This document shows positions 1 to 5,598 of a stretch of DNA of 5,598 nucleotides, one piece after another. The DNA lies in contig JAOULB010000161.1 in assembly GCA_029882235.1 (NCBI GenBank), forward strand, positions 1 through 5,598, written 5' to 3'. The notes beneath the pieces are model-generated. The model searched no databases. It had not been told where the DNA came from and saw nothing but the letters and a program-made list of their open reading frames with translations. Numbering within the stretch: position 1 is the stretch's first letter; every line of letters begins with the position of its first letter. Position numbers and translations under genes: made by a program. The DNA is from Gammaproteobacteria bacterium. Lineage in GTDB: Bacteria; Pseudomonadota; Gammaproteobacteria; UBA6429; Thiohalophilaceae.

Positions 1-5
1 AGGCC

Positions 6-10
6 AGGGG
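6..10 (+). promoter_or_regulatory. Ribosome binding site of infB
   Basis: The purine-rich AGGGG lies 9 nt before the ATG at 20 and is followed by an A6 run, which supports that start. The 19 bases before infB are probably the end of a nusA-infB junction, since nusA normally precedes infB in gammaproteobacteria. A TAG at 17-19 could be a stop of the upstream gene, but too little of it is present to fix a frame. Confidence 0.6.
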
Positions 11-19
11 AAAAAATAG

Positions 20-2536
20 ATGGCAGAAGTAACAGTTCGACAATTCGCTGAAGTCGTTGGTATATCCATCGATCGCTTACTTGAGCAGCTCAAGGAAGCG
101 GGAGTGGACATCAATGATGCTGACGCAAAAATCAGTGAAGCTGAAAAAATGGAACTGCTGGGTTTTTTGCGACGCAAACATGGTGTTGAAGAAAGAACCG
201 AACCGAAAAAGGTGACGTTGAGTCGTAAGTCGACCAGTGAGCTACGGCAAACAGCAACAAGCCGCGCTGCCGGTCGTAGCGCGCCATCAAAATCTGTGAC
301 GGTGGAAGTCCGTAAAAAACGAACCTATGTAAAACGTAGTGTCGTCATGGAAGAAGAAAACAAACGTCTCGAAGAAGAGCGTGCAAAACGTGAAGCTGAA
401 CTACAGGCCGAAGCCGAAGCAAAACAGAAACAGGAAGAGCTGGAAGCGAAACGAACTGCGGAAGAAGAAAAGCGTAAAGCGGCAGAGGAACAGGCCAAGG
501 CTTCAGCGACTGAAGCACTTAAAGCCGAAGAAGAAGCAAAATTACAGGCCGAAGTGATTGCCCGTAAGCAGGCAGAGGTTGCAAGCGCAACAACGGAAAA
601 TCGTGGCAAAGGTAAAAAATCAACCAAGGCTGAAAAAGAACAACAGGATCGTGACACTCGTTATGGTCGAAAAGAGCTCCATGTTAATGTTGGTAAATCA
701 GGTCGCCGCAGAAAGCCCGGTAAGACAAAACGTGTTGCAGCATCCGCCGATGGCGAACACGGCTTCCAGTTACCAACTGCACCTGTGGTTCGTGAGATTA
801 GTATTCCTGAAACCATCACTGTCGGTGAATTAGCACAAAAAATGTCGATCAAGGCAGCTGAAGTCATCAAGATCATGATGACCATGGGTAGTATGGTGAC
901 CATTAATCAGGTGTTAGATCAGGACACAGCCTCGATTATTGTTGAGGAAATGGGCCATACGCCAAAAGTTATTAAAGAAGATGCCATTGAAGACACCCTG
1001 GTTGATGATGCCGCTGCTGGTGAATTAAAAACTCGCGCACCTGTTGTTACCATCATGGGTCATGTTGATCATGGTAAAACATCATTGCTTGATTACATTC
1101 GACGTACGCGTGTCGCTGCAGGTGAATCGGGTGGTATTACCCAGCACATTGGTGCCTATCATGTAAGCACGGATGGTGGTGATATCACCTTCCTGGATAC
1201 CCCAGGCCATGCGGCATTTACCGCGATGCGCGCACGTGGTGCCAAGGTAACGGATCTGGTTGTCCTTGTTGTTGCTGCGGATGATGGTGTTATGCCGCAA
1301 ACTAAAGAAGCGGTACAGCATGCACGTGCAGCTGGTGTTCCGCTGATTATTGCAGTTAATAAAATGGATAAAGAAAACGCCGATCCTGATCGCGTTAAAA
1401 ATGAATTATCTGCTGAAGAAGTGATTCCAGAAGACTGGGGTGGCGATACCATGTTTGTGAATGTATCTGCACACACCGGACAGGGTGTTGATGAATTACT
1501 TGAAGCCATTATTCTGCAGACAGAAGTACTGGAATTAAAGGCGCACGATGAAGGTAACGCCAAAGGTATTATTATTGAGTCGCGACTTGATAAAGGTCGT
1601 GGCCCCGTTGCGACCATGTTGGTACAAAATGGTCTGCTGAAAAAAGGCGATATCCTGCTCGCCGGTCTTGAGTATGGTCGTGTTCGTGCACTGGTCGATG
1701 AACATGGCAAGACACTAGATGAAGCCGGTCCATCAATCCCGGTTGAAATTCTGGGTTTATCTGGGGTTCCTAGCGCGGGTGATGAAGCCAATGTTGTTGC
1801 CGACGAGCGTAAGGCACGTGAAATTGCATTATTCCGTCAGGGTAAATACCGTGATGTGAAACTGGCCCGCCAGCAGGCCTCCAAACTTGAGAACATGTTC
1901 TCGCAAATGGAAGATGGCGAAGTTAATGCGCTCAATATTGTATTAAAAGCCGATGTGCAGGGTTCTGTCGAGGCGATTTCGGATGCCTTACAAGGTCTCT
2001 CTACTGACGAAGTGAAAGTGAAAATTGTTTCCAGTGGTGTTGGTGGGATTAATGAATCTGATGCCAATCTGGCCATGGCCTCAAATGCAGTCATGATTGG
2101 CTTCAATGTTCGTGCAGATAATTCTGCGAAACGACTCATTGACGAAGAAAGTATTGATCTGCATTACTACAGTGTCATTTATGATCTGATTGACGAAGTC
2201 AAGAATGCCATGAGTGGTATGCTGGCACCTGAGTTTAAGGAAGTAATAATTGGTCTTGCTGAAGTGCGTGATGTATTCCGCTCTCCAAAACTGGGTGCGA
2301 TTGCAGGCTGCATAGTGGCTGATGGTACGATTAAACGCAGTAATCCCATTCGCGTGCTGCGTGACAATGTTGTTATCTATGAAGGTGAGCTGGAATCACT
2401 GCGTCGCTTTAAAGATGATGTCAATGAAGTGAAGTCAGGTACCGAGTGTGGTATCGGCGTTAAAAACTACAATGATGTCAAAGTTGGCGATCAGATCGAA
2501 GTCTATGAGCGTGTTCAGGTTGCACGTAAGCTCTAA
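20..2536 (+). CDS. infB: Translation initiation factor IF2
   Basis: IF2 is the cytoplasmic GTPase that places fMet-tRNA on the 30S subunit and promotes joining of the 50S subunit. The protein has 838 residues (E. coli IF2 has 890). Visible parts in order are an N-terminal IF2_N domain (about 1-52), the gammaproteobacterial block VEVRKKRTYVKR (95-106), a Glu/Lys/Ala-rich probable helical linker (about 110-190), a basic stretch (about 195-245), and a second IF2_N-type domain (about 262-318). The G domain follows with all signatures: GHVDHGKT (347-354), DTPGH (393-397), NKMD (447-450) and SAH (483-485). The beta-barrel, domain III and C-terminal fMet-tRNA-binding domain complete it, ending in a GIGVKNYNDVKVGD-type block. 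The length difference from E. coli lies mostly in the linker. The start is supported by the upstream AGGGG and by the family N-terminus. No in-frame internal start with a good ribosome binding site, as used for the shorter E. coli IF2 forms, was seen. Identity is essentially certain. Confidence 0.98.
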   Translation: MAEVTVRQFAEVVGISIDRLLEQLKEAGVDINDADAKISEAEKMELLGFLRRKHGVEERTEPKKVTLSRKSTSELRQTATSRAAGRSAPSKSVTVEVRKKRTYVKRSVVMEEENKRLEEERAKREAELQAEAEAKQKQEELEAKRTAEEEKRKAAEEQAKASATEALKAEEEAKLQAEVIARKQAEVASATTENRGKGKKSTKAEKEQQDRDTRYGRKELHVNVGKSGRRRKPGKTKRVAASADGEHGFQLPTAPVVREISIPETITVGELAQKMSIKAAEVIKIMMTMGSMVTINQVLDQDTASIIVEEMGHTPKVIKEDAIEDTLVDDAAAGELKTRAPVVTIMGHVDHGKTSLLDYIRRTRVAAGESGGITQHIGAYHVSTDGGDITFLDTPGHAAFTAMRARGAKVTDLVVLVVAADDGVMPQTKEAVQHARAAGVPLIIAVNKMDKENADPDRVKNELSAEEVIPEDWGGDTMFVNVSAHTGQGVDELLEAIILQTEVLELKAHDEGNAKGIIIESRLDKGRGPVATMLVQNGLLKKGDILLAGLEYGRVRALVDEHGKTLDEAGPSIPVEILGLSGVPSAGDEANVVADERKAREIALFRQGKYRDVKLARQQASKLENMFSQMEDGEVNALNIVLKADVQGSVEAISDALQGLSTDEVKVKIVSSGVGGINESDANLAMASNAVMIGFNVRADNSAKRLIDEESIDLHYYSVIYDLIDEVKNAMSGMLAPEFKEVIIGLAEVRDVFRSPKLGAIAGCIVADGTIKRSNPIRVLRDNVVIYEGELESLRRFKDDVNEVKSGTECGIGVKNYNDVKVGDQIEVYERVQVARKL
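402..554 (+). repeat. Pair of 12-bp direct repeats in the infB linker
   Basis: The 12-mer TACAGGCCGAAG occurs at 402-413 and again at 543-554, 141 bp apart and in the same frame, encoding LQAE both times. It lies in the low-complexity Glu/Lys/Ala linker, where the codons GAA, AAA, GCN and CAG recur constantly. The pair may be a trace of repeat-driven growth of the linker or simply chance in biased sequence. Confidence 0.4.
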
Positions 2537-2554
2537 GTAACTAAACGTAGATTG

Positions 2555-2584
2555 TTTTTTTTCACCTAACGGATTTATCCGGTA
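2555..2584 (+). promoter_or_regulatory. U8 tract and small hairpin before rbfA
   Basis: The 53-bp infB-rbfA gap contains eight T in a row (2555-2562), then an imperfect inverted repeat TAACGGA / TCCGGTA (2567-2573 and 2578-2584) with a TTTA loop and one A-G mismatch. The hairpin ends 5 nt before the rbfA ATG, so it occupies the place of a normal Shine-Dalgarno sequence, and none is visible. The T run comes before the hairpin rather than after it, so it is not an intrinsic terminator. A U-rich site used by ribosomal protein S1 for initiation is one possible reading. Function is inferred only. Confidence 0.35.
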
Positions 2585-2589
2585 ATTCC

Positions 2590-2961
2590 ATGCCTAAAGA
2601 ATTCAGTCGAACCCGCCGTGTCGGAGAACAGATTCAGCGTGAGCTTGCTCAGTTGATTCAGTTGGAGGTCAATGATCCACGATTGGGGATGGTGACTGTC
2701 TCTGGTGTTGATGTCAGTAAAGATCTGGCTGTTGCGAAAATATTTATCAGTAGTCTGAATGACGATGATAATGTAAAGCAGACTATCAGTATATTGACCA
2801 ACGCAGCAGGATTTTTACGACGTGAGCTGGGCAAACGAATGACAACCCGGACGGTACCTGAACTGCGATTTGTTTATGATGAAACCACTCTGCGAGGTAA
2901 TAAACTCGCATCCTTAATCGATCAAGCTATCGCCAGCGATAAAAATCGTTCTGAAGATTAA
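2590..2961 (+). CDS. rbfA: 30S ribosome-binding factor A
   Basis: RbfA binds the maturing 30S subunit and helps the late processing of the 16S rRNA 5' end; in E. coli it is needed for growth in the cold. The protein has 123 residues, slightly shorter than the 133 of E. coli, the difference being mainly in the charged C-terminal tail. Family marks are the N-terminal MPKEFSRTRRV, DPRLG (29-33), the AAG of the KH-like helix-kink-helix (72-74, within NAAGFLRRELG) and VPEL (89-92). The start gives the exact family N-terminus (E. coli begins MAKEF) even though no clear Shine-Dalgarno sequence precedes it. The gene sits 53 bp after infB and 2 bp before truB, the usual place, so it is probably made from the same transcript. 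Confidence 0.97.
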   Translation: MPKEFSRTRRVGEQIQRELAQLIQLEVNDPRLGMVTVSGVDVSKDLAVAKIFISSLNDDDNVKQTISILTNAAGFLRRELGKRMTTRTVPELRFVYDETTLRGNKLASLIDQAIASDKNRSED

Positions 2962-2963
2962 TT

Positions 2964-3878
2964 ATGGCAAAACGAAACAAACGCGGCCGTGATATTAATG
3001 GGATTGTGCTGCTGGACAAGCCTGTTGGCATTACCTCTAATCTGGCACTCCAAAAAGTAAAGCGCCTGTTTAATGCCAATAAGGCGGGCCATACGGGCAG
3101 TCTCGACCCACTGGCCAGTGGTCTGTTACCTGTGTGTCTGGGTGAGGCGACAAAACTATCCGGTTATTTGCTAGAAGCCGATAAGGCCTACTCGGGTGTT
3201 TTTAAGCTCGGAGTGACGACCACCACGGCCGATGCTGAAGGCGATATACTGGAACAACAGCCTGTACCTGAGTTCAGTGAAAACCAGATTACATCGGTAC
3301 TGGAAAAATTCATCGGTAGTTATGATCAAATACCACCGATGCATTCAGCAATAAAGCAAAATGGCCAGCCACTATATAAACTGGCGCATCAGGGCAAGGA
3401 AGTGGAACGTAAGCCCCGACGGGTGACCATTCATTCTCTTGAGCTGGTAAAGCTGAGTGCTGACGAAGTTGAGGTGCATTTGCGATGCAGCAAAGGCACC
3501 TATGTACGTACCCTGGCCGAGGATGTTGGCCGGGAACTGGGCTGTGGTGCACATTTATCTGCATTGCGGCGTACAGAAACCGGTTCCTTCAATCTGGAAC
3601 AGGCCGTAACGCTGGAACAGCTGGAAAAATGGGCTGATTCCGGTTTTGAACAGCTCGATTCCGTCATTCTTCCGATGGAACAGGCCCTGTCCGATTGGCC
3701 AATAGTGGATTTGAGTGAAAACTCAGCCTACTACCTTAGCCGCGGACAGGCGGTACAGGTGCCCCAGGCACCCACTGAGGGCAAGGTTTGCCTGATCAGT
3801 CAGAACCGCTTCCTGGGCATTGGTGAGGTACTGGAAGATGGCCGGGTCGCCCCCAGGCGGCTGGTCAAAATTGGCTAA
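2964..3878 (+). CDS. truB: tRNA pseudouridine(55) synthase TruB
   Basis: TruB converts uridine 55 in the T arm of most tRNAs to pseudouridine and also acts as a tRNA folding chaperone. The protein has 304 residues (E. coli 314). The N-terminal GRDINGIVLLDKPVGITSN block is followed by AGHTGSLDPLASG with the catalytic aspartate at Asp48, and by Tyr76 in DKAYSG, both at E. coli positions. IPPMHSAIK (near 123-131) and CSKGTYVRTL, with Tyr180 and Arg182 one residue later than in E. coli, complete the active site. The C-terminal part (about 250-304), ending in GRVAPRRLV, is the PUA-like RNA-binding region. The ATG follows the rbfA stop after 2 bp; a weak GAAG at 2953-2956, inside rbfA, may serve as ribosome binding site, so coupled translation with rbfA is likely. 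Confidence 0.98.
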   Translation: MAKRNKRGRDINGIVLLDKPVGITSNLALQKVKRLFNANKAGHTGSLDPLASGLLPVCLGEATKLSGYLLEADKAYSGVFKLGVTTTTADAEGDILEQQPVPEFSENQITSVLEKFIGSYDQIPPMHSAIKQNGQPLYKLAHQGKEVERKPRRVTIHSLELVKLSADEVEVHLRCSKGTYVRTLAEDVGRELGCGAHLSALRRTETGSFNLEQAVTLEQLEKWADSGFEQLDSVILPMEQALSDWPIVDLSENSAYYLSRGQAVQVPQAPTEGKVCLISQNRFLGIGEVLEDGRVAPRRLVKIG

Positions 3879-3907
3879 AACTTTAGCATTTCAGGCGAGT
3901 TTTGCCC

Positions 3908-3936
3908 TTGTGTAGCAGGGGGGGCGCAGGTACAAT
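3908..3936 (+). promoter_or_regulatory. Putative sigma70-type promoter for rpsO(-pnp)
   Basis: In the 105-bp truB-rpsO gap, TACAAT at 3931-3936 matches five of six bases of the -10 consensus. TTGTGT at 3908-3913 matches the TTG of the -35 consensus, with a 17-bp spacer. The bases after the -10 are GC-rich (ACGCGC, 3937-3942), as in many promoters of ribosomal genes under stringent control. Transcription would start near 3941-3946, leaving a leader of about 40 nt. E. coli also has an rpsO promoter in this gap. The -35 is weak and the spacer contains a run of seven G (3918-3924). The promoter is inferred from sequence alone. Confidence 0.55.
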
Positions 3937-3940
3937 ACGC

Positions 3941-3978
3941 GCTCCAAATTTATCGATAAGTTTATTTAAAACAGGAGT
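3941..3978 (+). promoter_or_regulatory. Structured leader over the rpsO ribosome binding site
   Basis: GCTCC at 3941-3945 can pair with GGAGT at 3974-3978 (four Watson-Crick pairs plus one G-U), and GGAG is the core of the rpsO ribosome binding site. Between them lies an AU-rich inverted repeat (3946-3963, AAATTTATCGATAAGTTT) built around the palindrome TTATCGATAA; it can form about seven pairs including one U-G, with a UCGA loop. The two stems are directly adjacent at 3945/3946. In E. coli, S15 represses its own mRNA by binding a structure at this site, so a similar role is possible here, but the fold and any protein binding are inference. Confidence 0.4.
3973..3977 (+). promoter_or_regulatory. 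Ribosome binding site of rpsO
   Basis: AGGAG lies 6 nt before the ATG at 3984 and 12 nt before a second in-frame ATG at 3990. The spacing favours the first ATG, which also gives the family length of 89 residues. It is the strongest ribosome binding site in the window, as expected for a ribosomal protein gene. Confidence 0.85.
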
Positions 3979-3983
3979 TTGCG

Positions 3984-4253
3984 ATGTCCATGAGTGCCGA
4001 AAATAAGGCGAACATCGTTAGTGAATACCAACGTTCTTCAAACGATACAGGCTCACCTGAAGTTCAGGTTGCGCTGCTATCTAACCGGATTAATGATCTT
4101 TCAGGTCATTTCAAATCCCATATCCATGACCACCACTCACGTCAGGGACTGCTGCGCATGGTTAGCCAACGCCGTAAGTTACTTGATTACCTGAAGAAAA
4201 AAGACGTGCAACGCTATCGTGATCTGATTGCAAGTCTTGGTCTACGTAAATAA
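3984..4253 (+). CDS. rpsO: 30S ribosomal protein S15
   Basis: S15 is a primary 16S rRNA-binding protein of the central domain; it starts assembly of the platform and later forms a bridge to the 50S subunit. The protein has 89 residues, the same as E. coli S15. It contains NDTGSPEVQVALL (about 20-32), the rRNA-contacting DHHSRQGLLRMVSQRRKLLDYL region (about 48-69; split here only as a position guide), and the C-terminal LIASLGLRK. The residues DTGS and the DHHSR-RRKLLDYL core are those used for 16S rRNA recognition in the family. The gene probably has its own promoter in the preceding gap and may be autoregulated through its leader. It lies 25 bp before pnp with no terminator between, so the two are likely co-transcribed. 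Confidence 0.98.
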   Translation: MSMSAENKANIVSEYQRSSNDTGSPEVQVALLSNRINDLSGHFKSHIHDHHSRQGLLRMVSQRRKLLDYLKKKDVQRYRDLIASLGLRK

Positions 4254-4276
4254 CCAATAACCCCTTTGGTAGGAAG
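4253..4276 (+). promoter_or_regulatory. rpsO-pnp junction with small hairpin and pnp ribosome binding site
   Basis: The 25-bp junction starts with a five-pair inverted repeat ACCAA / TTGGT (4253-4257 and 4266-4270, 8-nt loop) that includes the last base of the rpsO stop codon. It is followed at once by AGGAAG (4271-4276), the only candidate Shine-Dalgarno sequence for pnp. This is unusually close to the ATG: 4 nt if AGGA is taken as the core, 2 nt if the whole hexamer is. The hairpin has no U tract after it and is too weak to act as a terminator. Confidence 0.45.
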
Positions 4277-4278
4277 CT

Positions 4279-5598
4279 ATGAGCCCCGTAACGAAAGAAT
4301 TTAAGTACGGCGACCACACCGTTCGCCTTGAGACTGGTGAAATTGCCCGTCAATCAACCGGTGCCGTAATGGTTAGCATGGGTGAGACTGTTGTCCTGGT
4401 GACAGCGGTTGCGATGAAAGAAGCGATGGAAGGTCGCGACTTTTTCCCAATGACCATCGACTATCAGGAACGTACCTATGCAGTAGGCCGTATCCCTGGT
4501 GGCTTCCTTAAGCGTGAAGGACGTCCGACAGAGAAAGAAACACTGACCTGTCGACTGATTGACCGTCCAATTCGTCCGCTTTTCCCCAAAGGGTTCACTA
4601 ATGAGATTCAGTTGATTGCGACTGTTATTTCGATGGATCCAGAGATTGATCCAGATATTCCAGCACTGATTGGCTCTTCAGCAGCCATGATGCTGACGGG
4701 TACGCCTTTTAATGGTCCTATTGGTGCCGCACGTGTGGGTTACAAAGATGGCCAGTACCTGCTGAATCCCAGCATCAGCGCTCTAAAAGAATCTGATCTG
4801 GATCTGGTTGTTGCGGGTACTGATCAGGCCGTATTGATGGTTGAATCAGAAGCGAAAGAGCTGTCTGAGGAAGTCATGTTAGGTGCGGTCGTTTTTGGTC
4901 ATGAACAACAACAGACTGTGATCAAAGCGATTAAGGAATTTGCTGCTGAGGTCGGTGTAGAAGCCTGGGATTGGCAAGCGCCTGAAAAAGACGAAAAACT
5001 ACACAGTGAAGTTGCCGCTGTTGCTGAAGCGGATGTAACTGCAGCATACAAGATTAAAATCAAACAGGATCGTTATGCGCGCCTGTCTGAAATCCGTAAA
5101 GGTGTTGTCGAAAAACTCGCTTCTGAAGATGGTTGGTCAGAAGGCGATGTGACTGAAGCCTTCGGTAAACTGGAAAAGACAATTGTTCGTGGCTCTATCA
5201 TTAATGGTGAGCCTCGTATCGACGGTCGTGACACACGTACTGTTCGTCCAATCACTGTTAAAGTGGGCGTTCTGCCTCGCACACATGGTTCTGCCCTGTT
5301 TACACGTGGTGAAACGCAGGCCCTGGTTGTGACCACTCTGGGTACAGAACGTGACTCTCAAATTATTGATGCGCTGGAAGGTTCATACCGCGATAACTTC
5401 ATGCTGCAATATAATTTCCCTCCATACTCTGTAGGTGAAACAGGTCGTGTGGGTAGTCCTAAACGTCGTGAGATCGGTCATGGACGTCTGGCCAAGCGTG
5501 GTGTACTGGGTGTTATGCCTTCGGCAGAAGACTTCCCCTACAGTATGCGCGTCGTATCAGAAATCACTGAATCAAACGGATCAAGCTCGATGGCCTCT
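4279..5598 (+). CDS. pnp: Polynucleotide phosphorylase, N-terminal 440 codons (cut by window end)
   Basis: PNPase is the phosphate-dependent 3'-to-5' exoribonuclease of bacterial mRNA decay and a partner of the RNA degradosome. The frame stays open for 440 codons to the window edge, about 62% of the 711-residue E. coli enzyme. The first RNase PH-like domain (about 10-145) carries the RNA-channel loop GGFLKREGRP (74-83) and RLIDRPIRPLFP (92-103); MVESEAKELSE and GAVVFGHEQQQ follow. The helical linker domain covers about 150-300. The second RNase PH-like domain starts near EPRIDGRD (311-318), with RTHGSALFTRGETQAL, YNFPPYSVGETGRVGSPKRRE, GHGRLAKRG (from 400) and ESNGSSSMAS (431-440), whose serines correspond to the phosphate-binding site. 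The catalytic aspartates (Asp486 and Asp492 in E. coli) and the KH and S1 domains lie beyond the window. The start matches the family N-terminus (FKYGDHTVRLETG). No defect is seen. Confidence 0.98.
   Translation, partial: MSPVTKEFKYGDHTVRLETGEIARQSTGAVMVSMGETVVLVTAVAMKEAMEGRDFFPMTIDYQERTYAVGRIPGGFLKREGRPTEKETLTCRLIDRPIRPLFPKGFTNEIQLIATVISMDPEIDPDIPALIGSSAAMMLTGTPFNGPIGAARVGYKDGQYLLNPSISALKESDLDLVVAGTDQAVLMVESEAKELSEEVMLGAVVFGHEQQQTVIKAIKEFAAEVGVEAWDWQAPEKDEKLHSEVAAVAEADVTAAYKIKIKQDRYARLSEIRKGVVEKLASEDGWSEGDVTEAFGKLEKTIVRGSIINGEPRIDGRDTRTVRPITVKVGVLPRTHGSALFTRGETQALVVTTLGTERDSQIIDALEGSYRDNFMLQYNFPPYSVGETGRVGSPKRREIGHGRLAKRGVLGVMPSAEDFPYSMRVVSEITESNGSSSMAS

Noticed and set aside
325..657. A 110-codon - strand open frame rich in Ser, Ala and Cys, and + strand open frames at 339-557 and 558-833
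   Set aside because: All are shadows of the biased GAA/AAA/GCN codons of the IF2 linker. Their composition is low-complexity and no ribosome binding site or family motif supports them.
1159..1791. A 210-codon open frame on the - strand opposite infB
   Set aside because: It lies entirely antisense to the conserved IF2 G domain and beta-barrel. Its Ser/Thr/Ala/Arg-rich product shows no recognisable family pattern, and the infB frame explains the sequence.
2555..2562. T8 tract after infB as an intrinsic terminator
   Set aside because: No GC-rich stem precedes the T run, and the only nearby hairpin lies after it. The next gene belongs to the same conserved cluster.
3310..3564. Two overlapping - strand open frames opposite truB
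   Set aside because: They are antisense to conserved TruB catalytic sequence and have no motif or ribosome binding site.
3894..3920. Hairpins after truB (GGCG with TTGCC at 3894-3906; CCCTTG with CAGGG at 3905-3920) as a terminator
   Set aside because: The stems are only four to five pairs, one with a bulge, and no T run follows either. Part of the second overlaps the putative promoter, which explains the bases better.
3902..3936. TTGCCC at 3902-3907 as the -35 element for the TACAAT box
   Set aside because: It matches the consensus slightly better than TTGTGT, but the spacer would be 23 bp, too long for a sigma70 promoter.
5073..5361. Two - strand open frames opposite pnp
   Set aside because: They are antisense to the start of the second RNase PH-like domain of PNPase and have no independent support.
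1..5598. An undescribed system, mobile element, CRISPR array or RNA gene in the window
   Set aside because: About 96% of the window is covered by five recognised housekeeping genes in their canonical order. The remaining gaps (53, 2, 105 and 25 bp) are too short for another gene, and I saw no array, tRNA, rRNA or transposon ends.

Overview
The window is a stretch of ordinary bacterial chromosome carrying the conserved translation and RNA-metabolism cluster infB-rbfA-truB-rpsO-pnp, all on the + strand. The proteins follow the enterobacterial and other gammaproteobacterial versions closely: an IF2 with the VEVRKKRTYVKR block and a long charged linker, an S15 of exactly 89 residues, TruB with Asp48 and Tyr76 at E. 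coli numbering, and PNPase with the RTHGSALFTRGETQAL block. Together with moderate GC and the canonical gene order, this points to a gammaproteobacterium. The genus cannot be fixed by eye. The first 19 bases are probably the end of the nusA-infB junction, and the right edge cuts pnp after 440 codons.

Layout: infB (translation initiation factor IF2) runs from 20 to 2536. A 53-bp gap without a clear Shine-Dalgarno sequence leads to rbfA (ribosome-binding factor A, 2590-2961). truB (tRNA pseudouridine-55 synthase, 2964-3878) follows 2 bp later and is probably translationally coupled to it. A 105-bp gap (3879-3983) is the main regulatory stretch: it holds a plausible sigma70-type promoter and a short leader that could fold over the rpsO ribosome binding site. 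rpsO (ribosomal protein S15, 3984-4253) is followed after 25 bp by pnp (polynucleotide phosphorylase, from 4279, incomplete).

The genes fit one theme. IF2 brings initiator tRNA to the ribosome, RbfA and S15 serve assembly of the 30S subunit, TruB modifies and helps fold tRNA, and PNPase degrades and trims RNA. A nusA start-region promoter would transcribe the set from outside the window, with rpsO-pnp probably boosted from the internal promoter.

I found no mobile element, CRISPR array, RNA gene, defence gene or unknown ORF, and no sign of a previously undescribed system. The points worth a second look are in the gaps between genes: a G7 tract inside the putative rpsO promoter spacer, a leader segment complementary to the rpsO ribosome binding site, the absence of room for an E. 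coli-type RNase III-cleaved pnp leader, and the missing Shine-Dalgarno sequence before rbfA.
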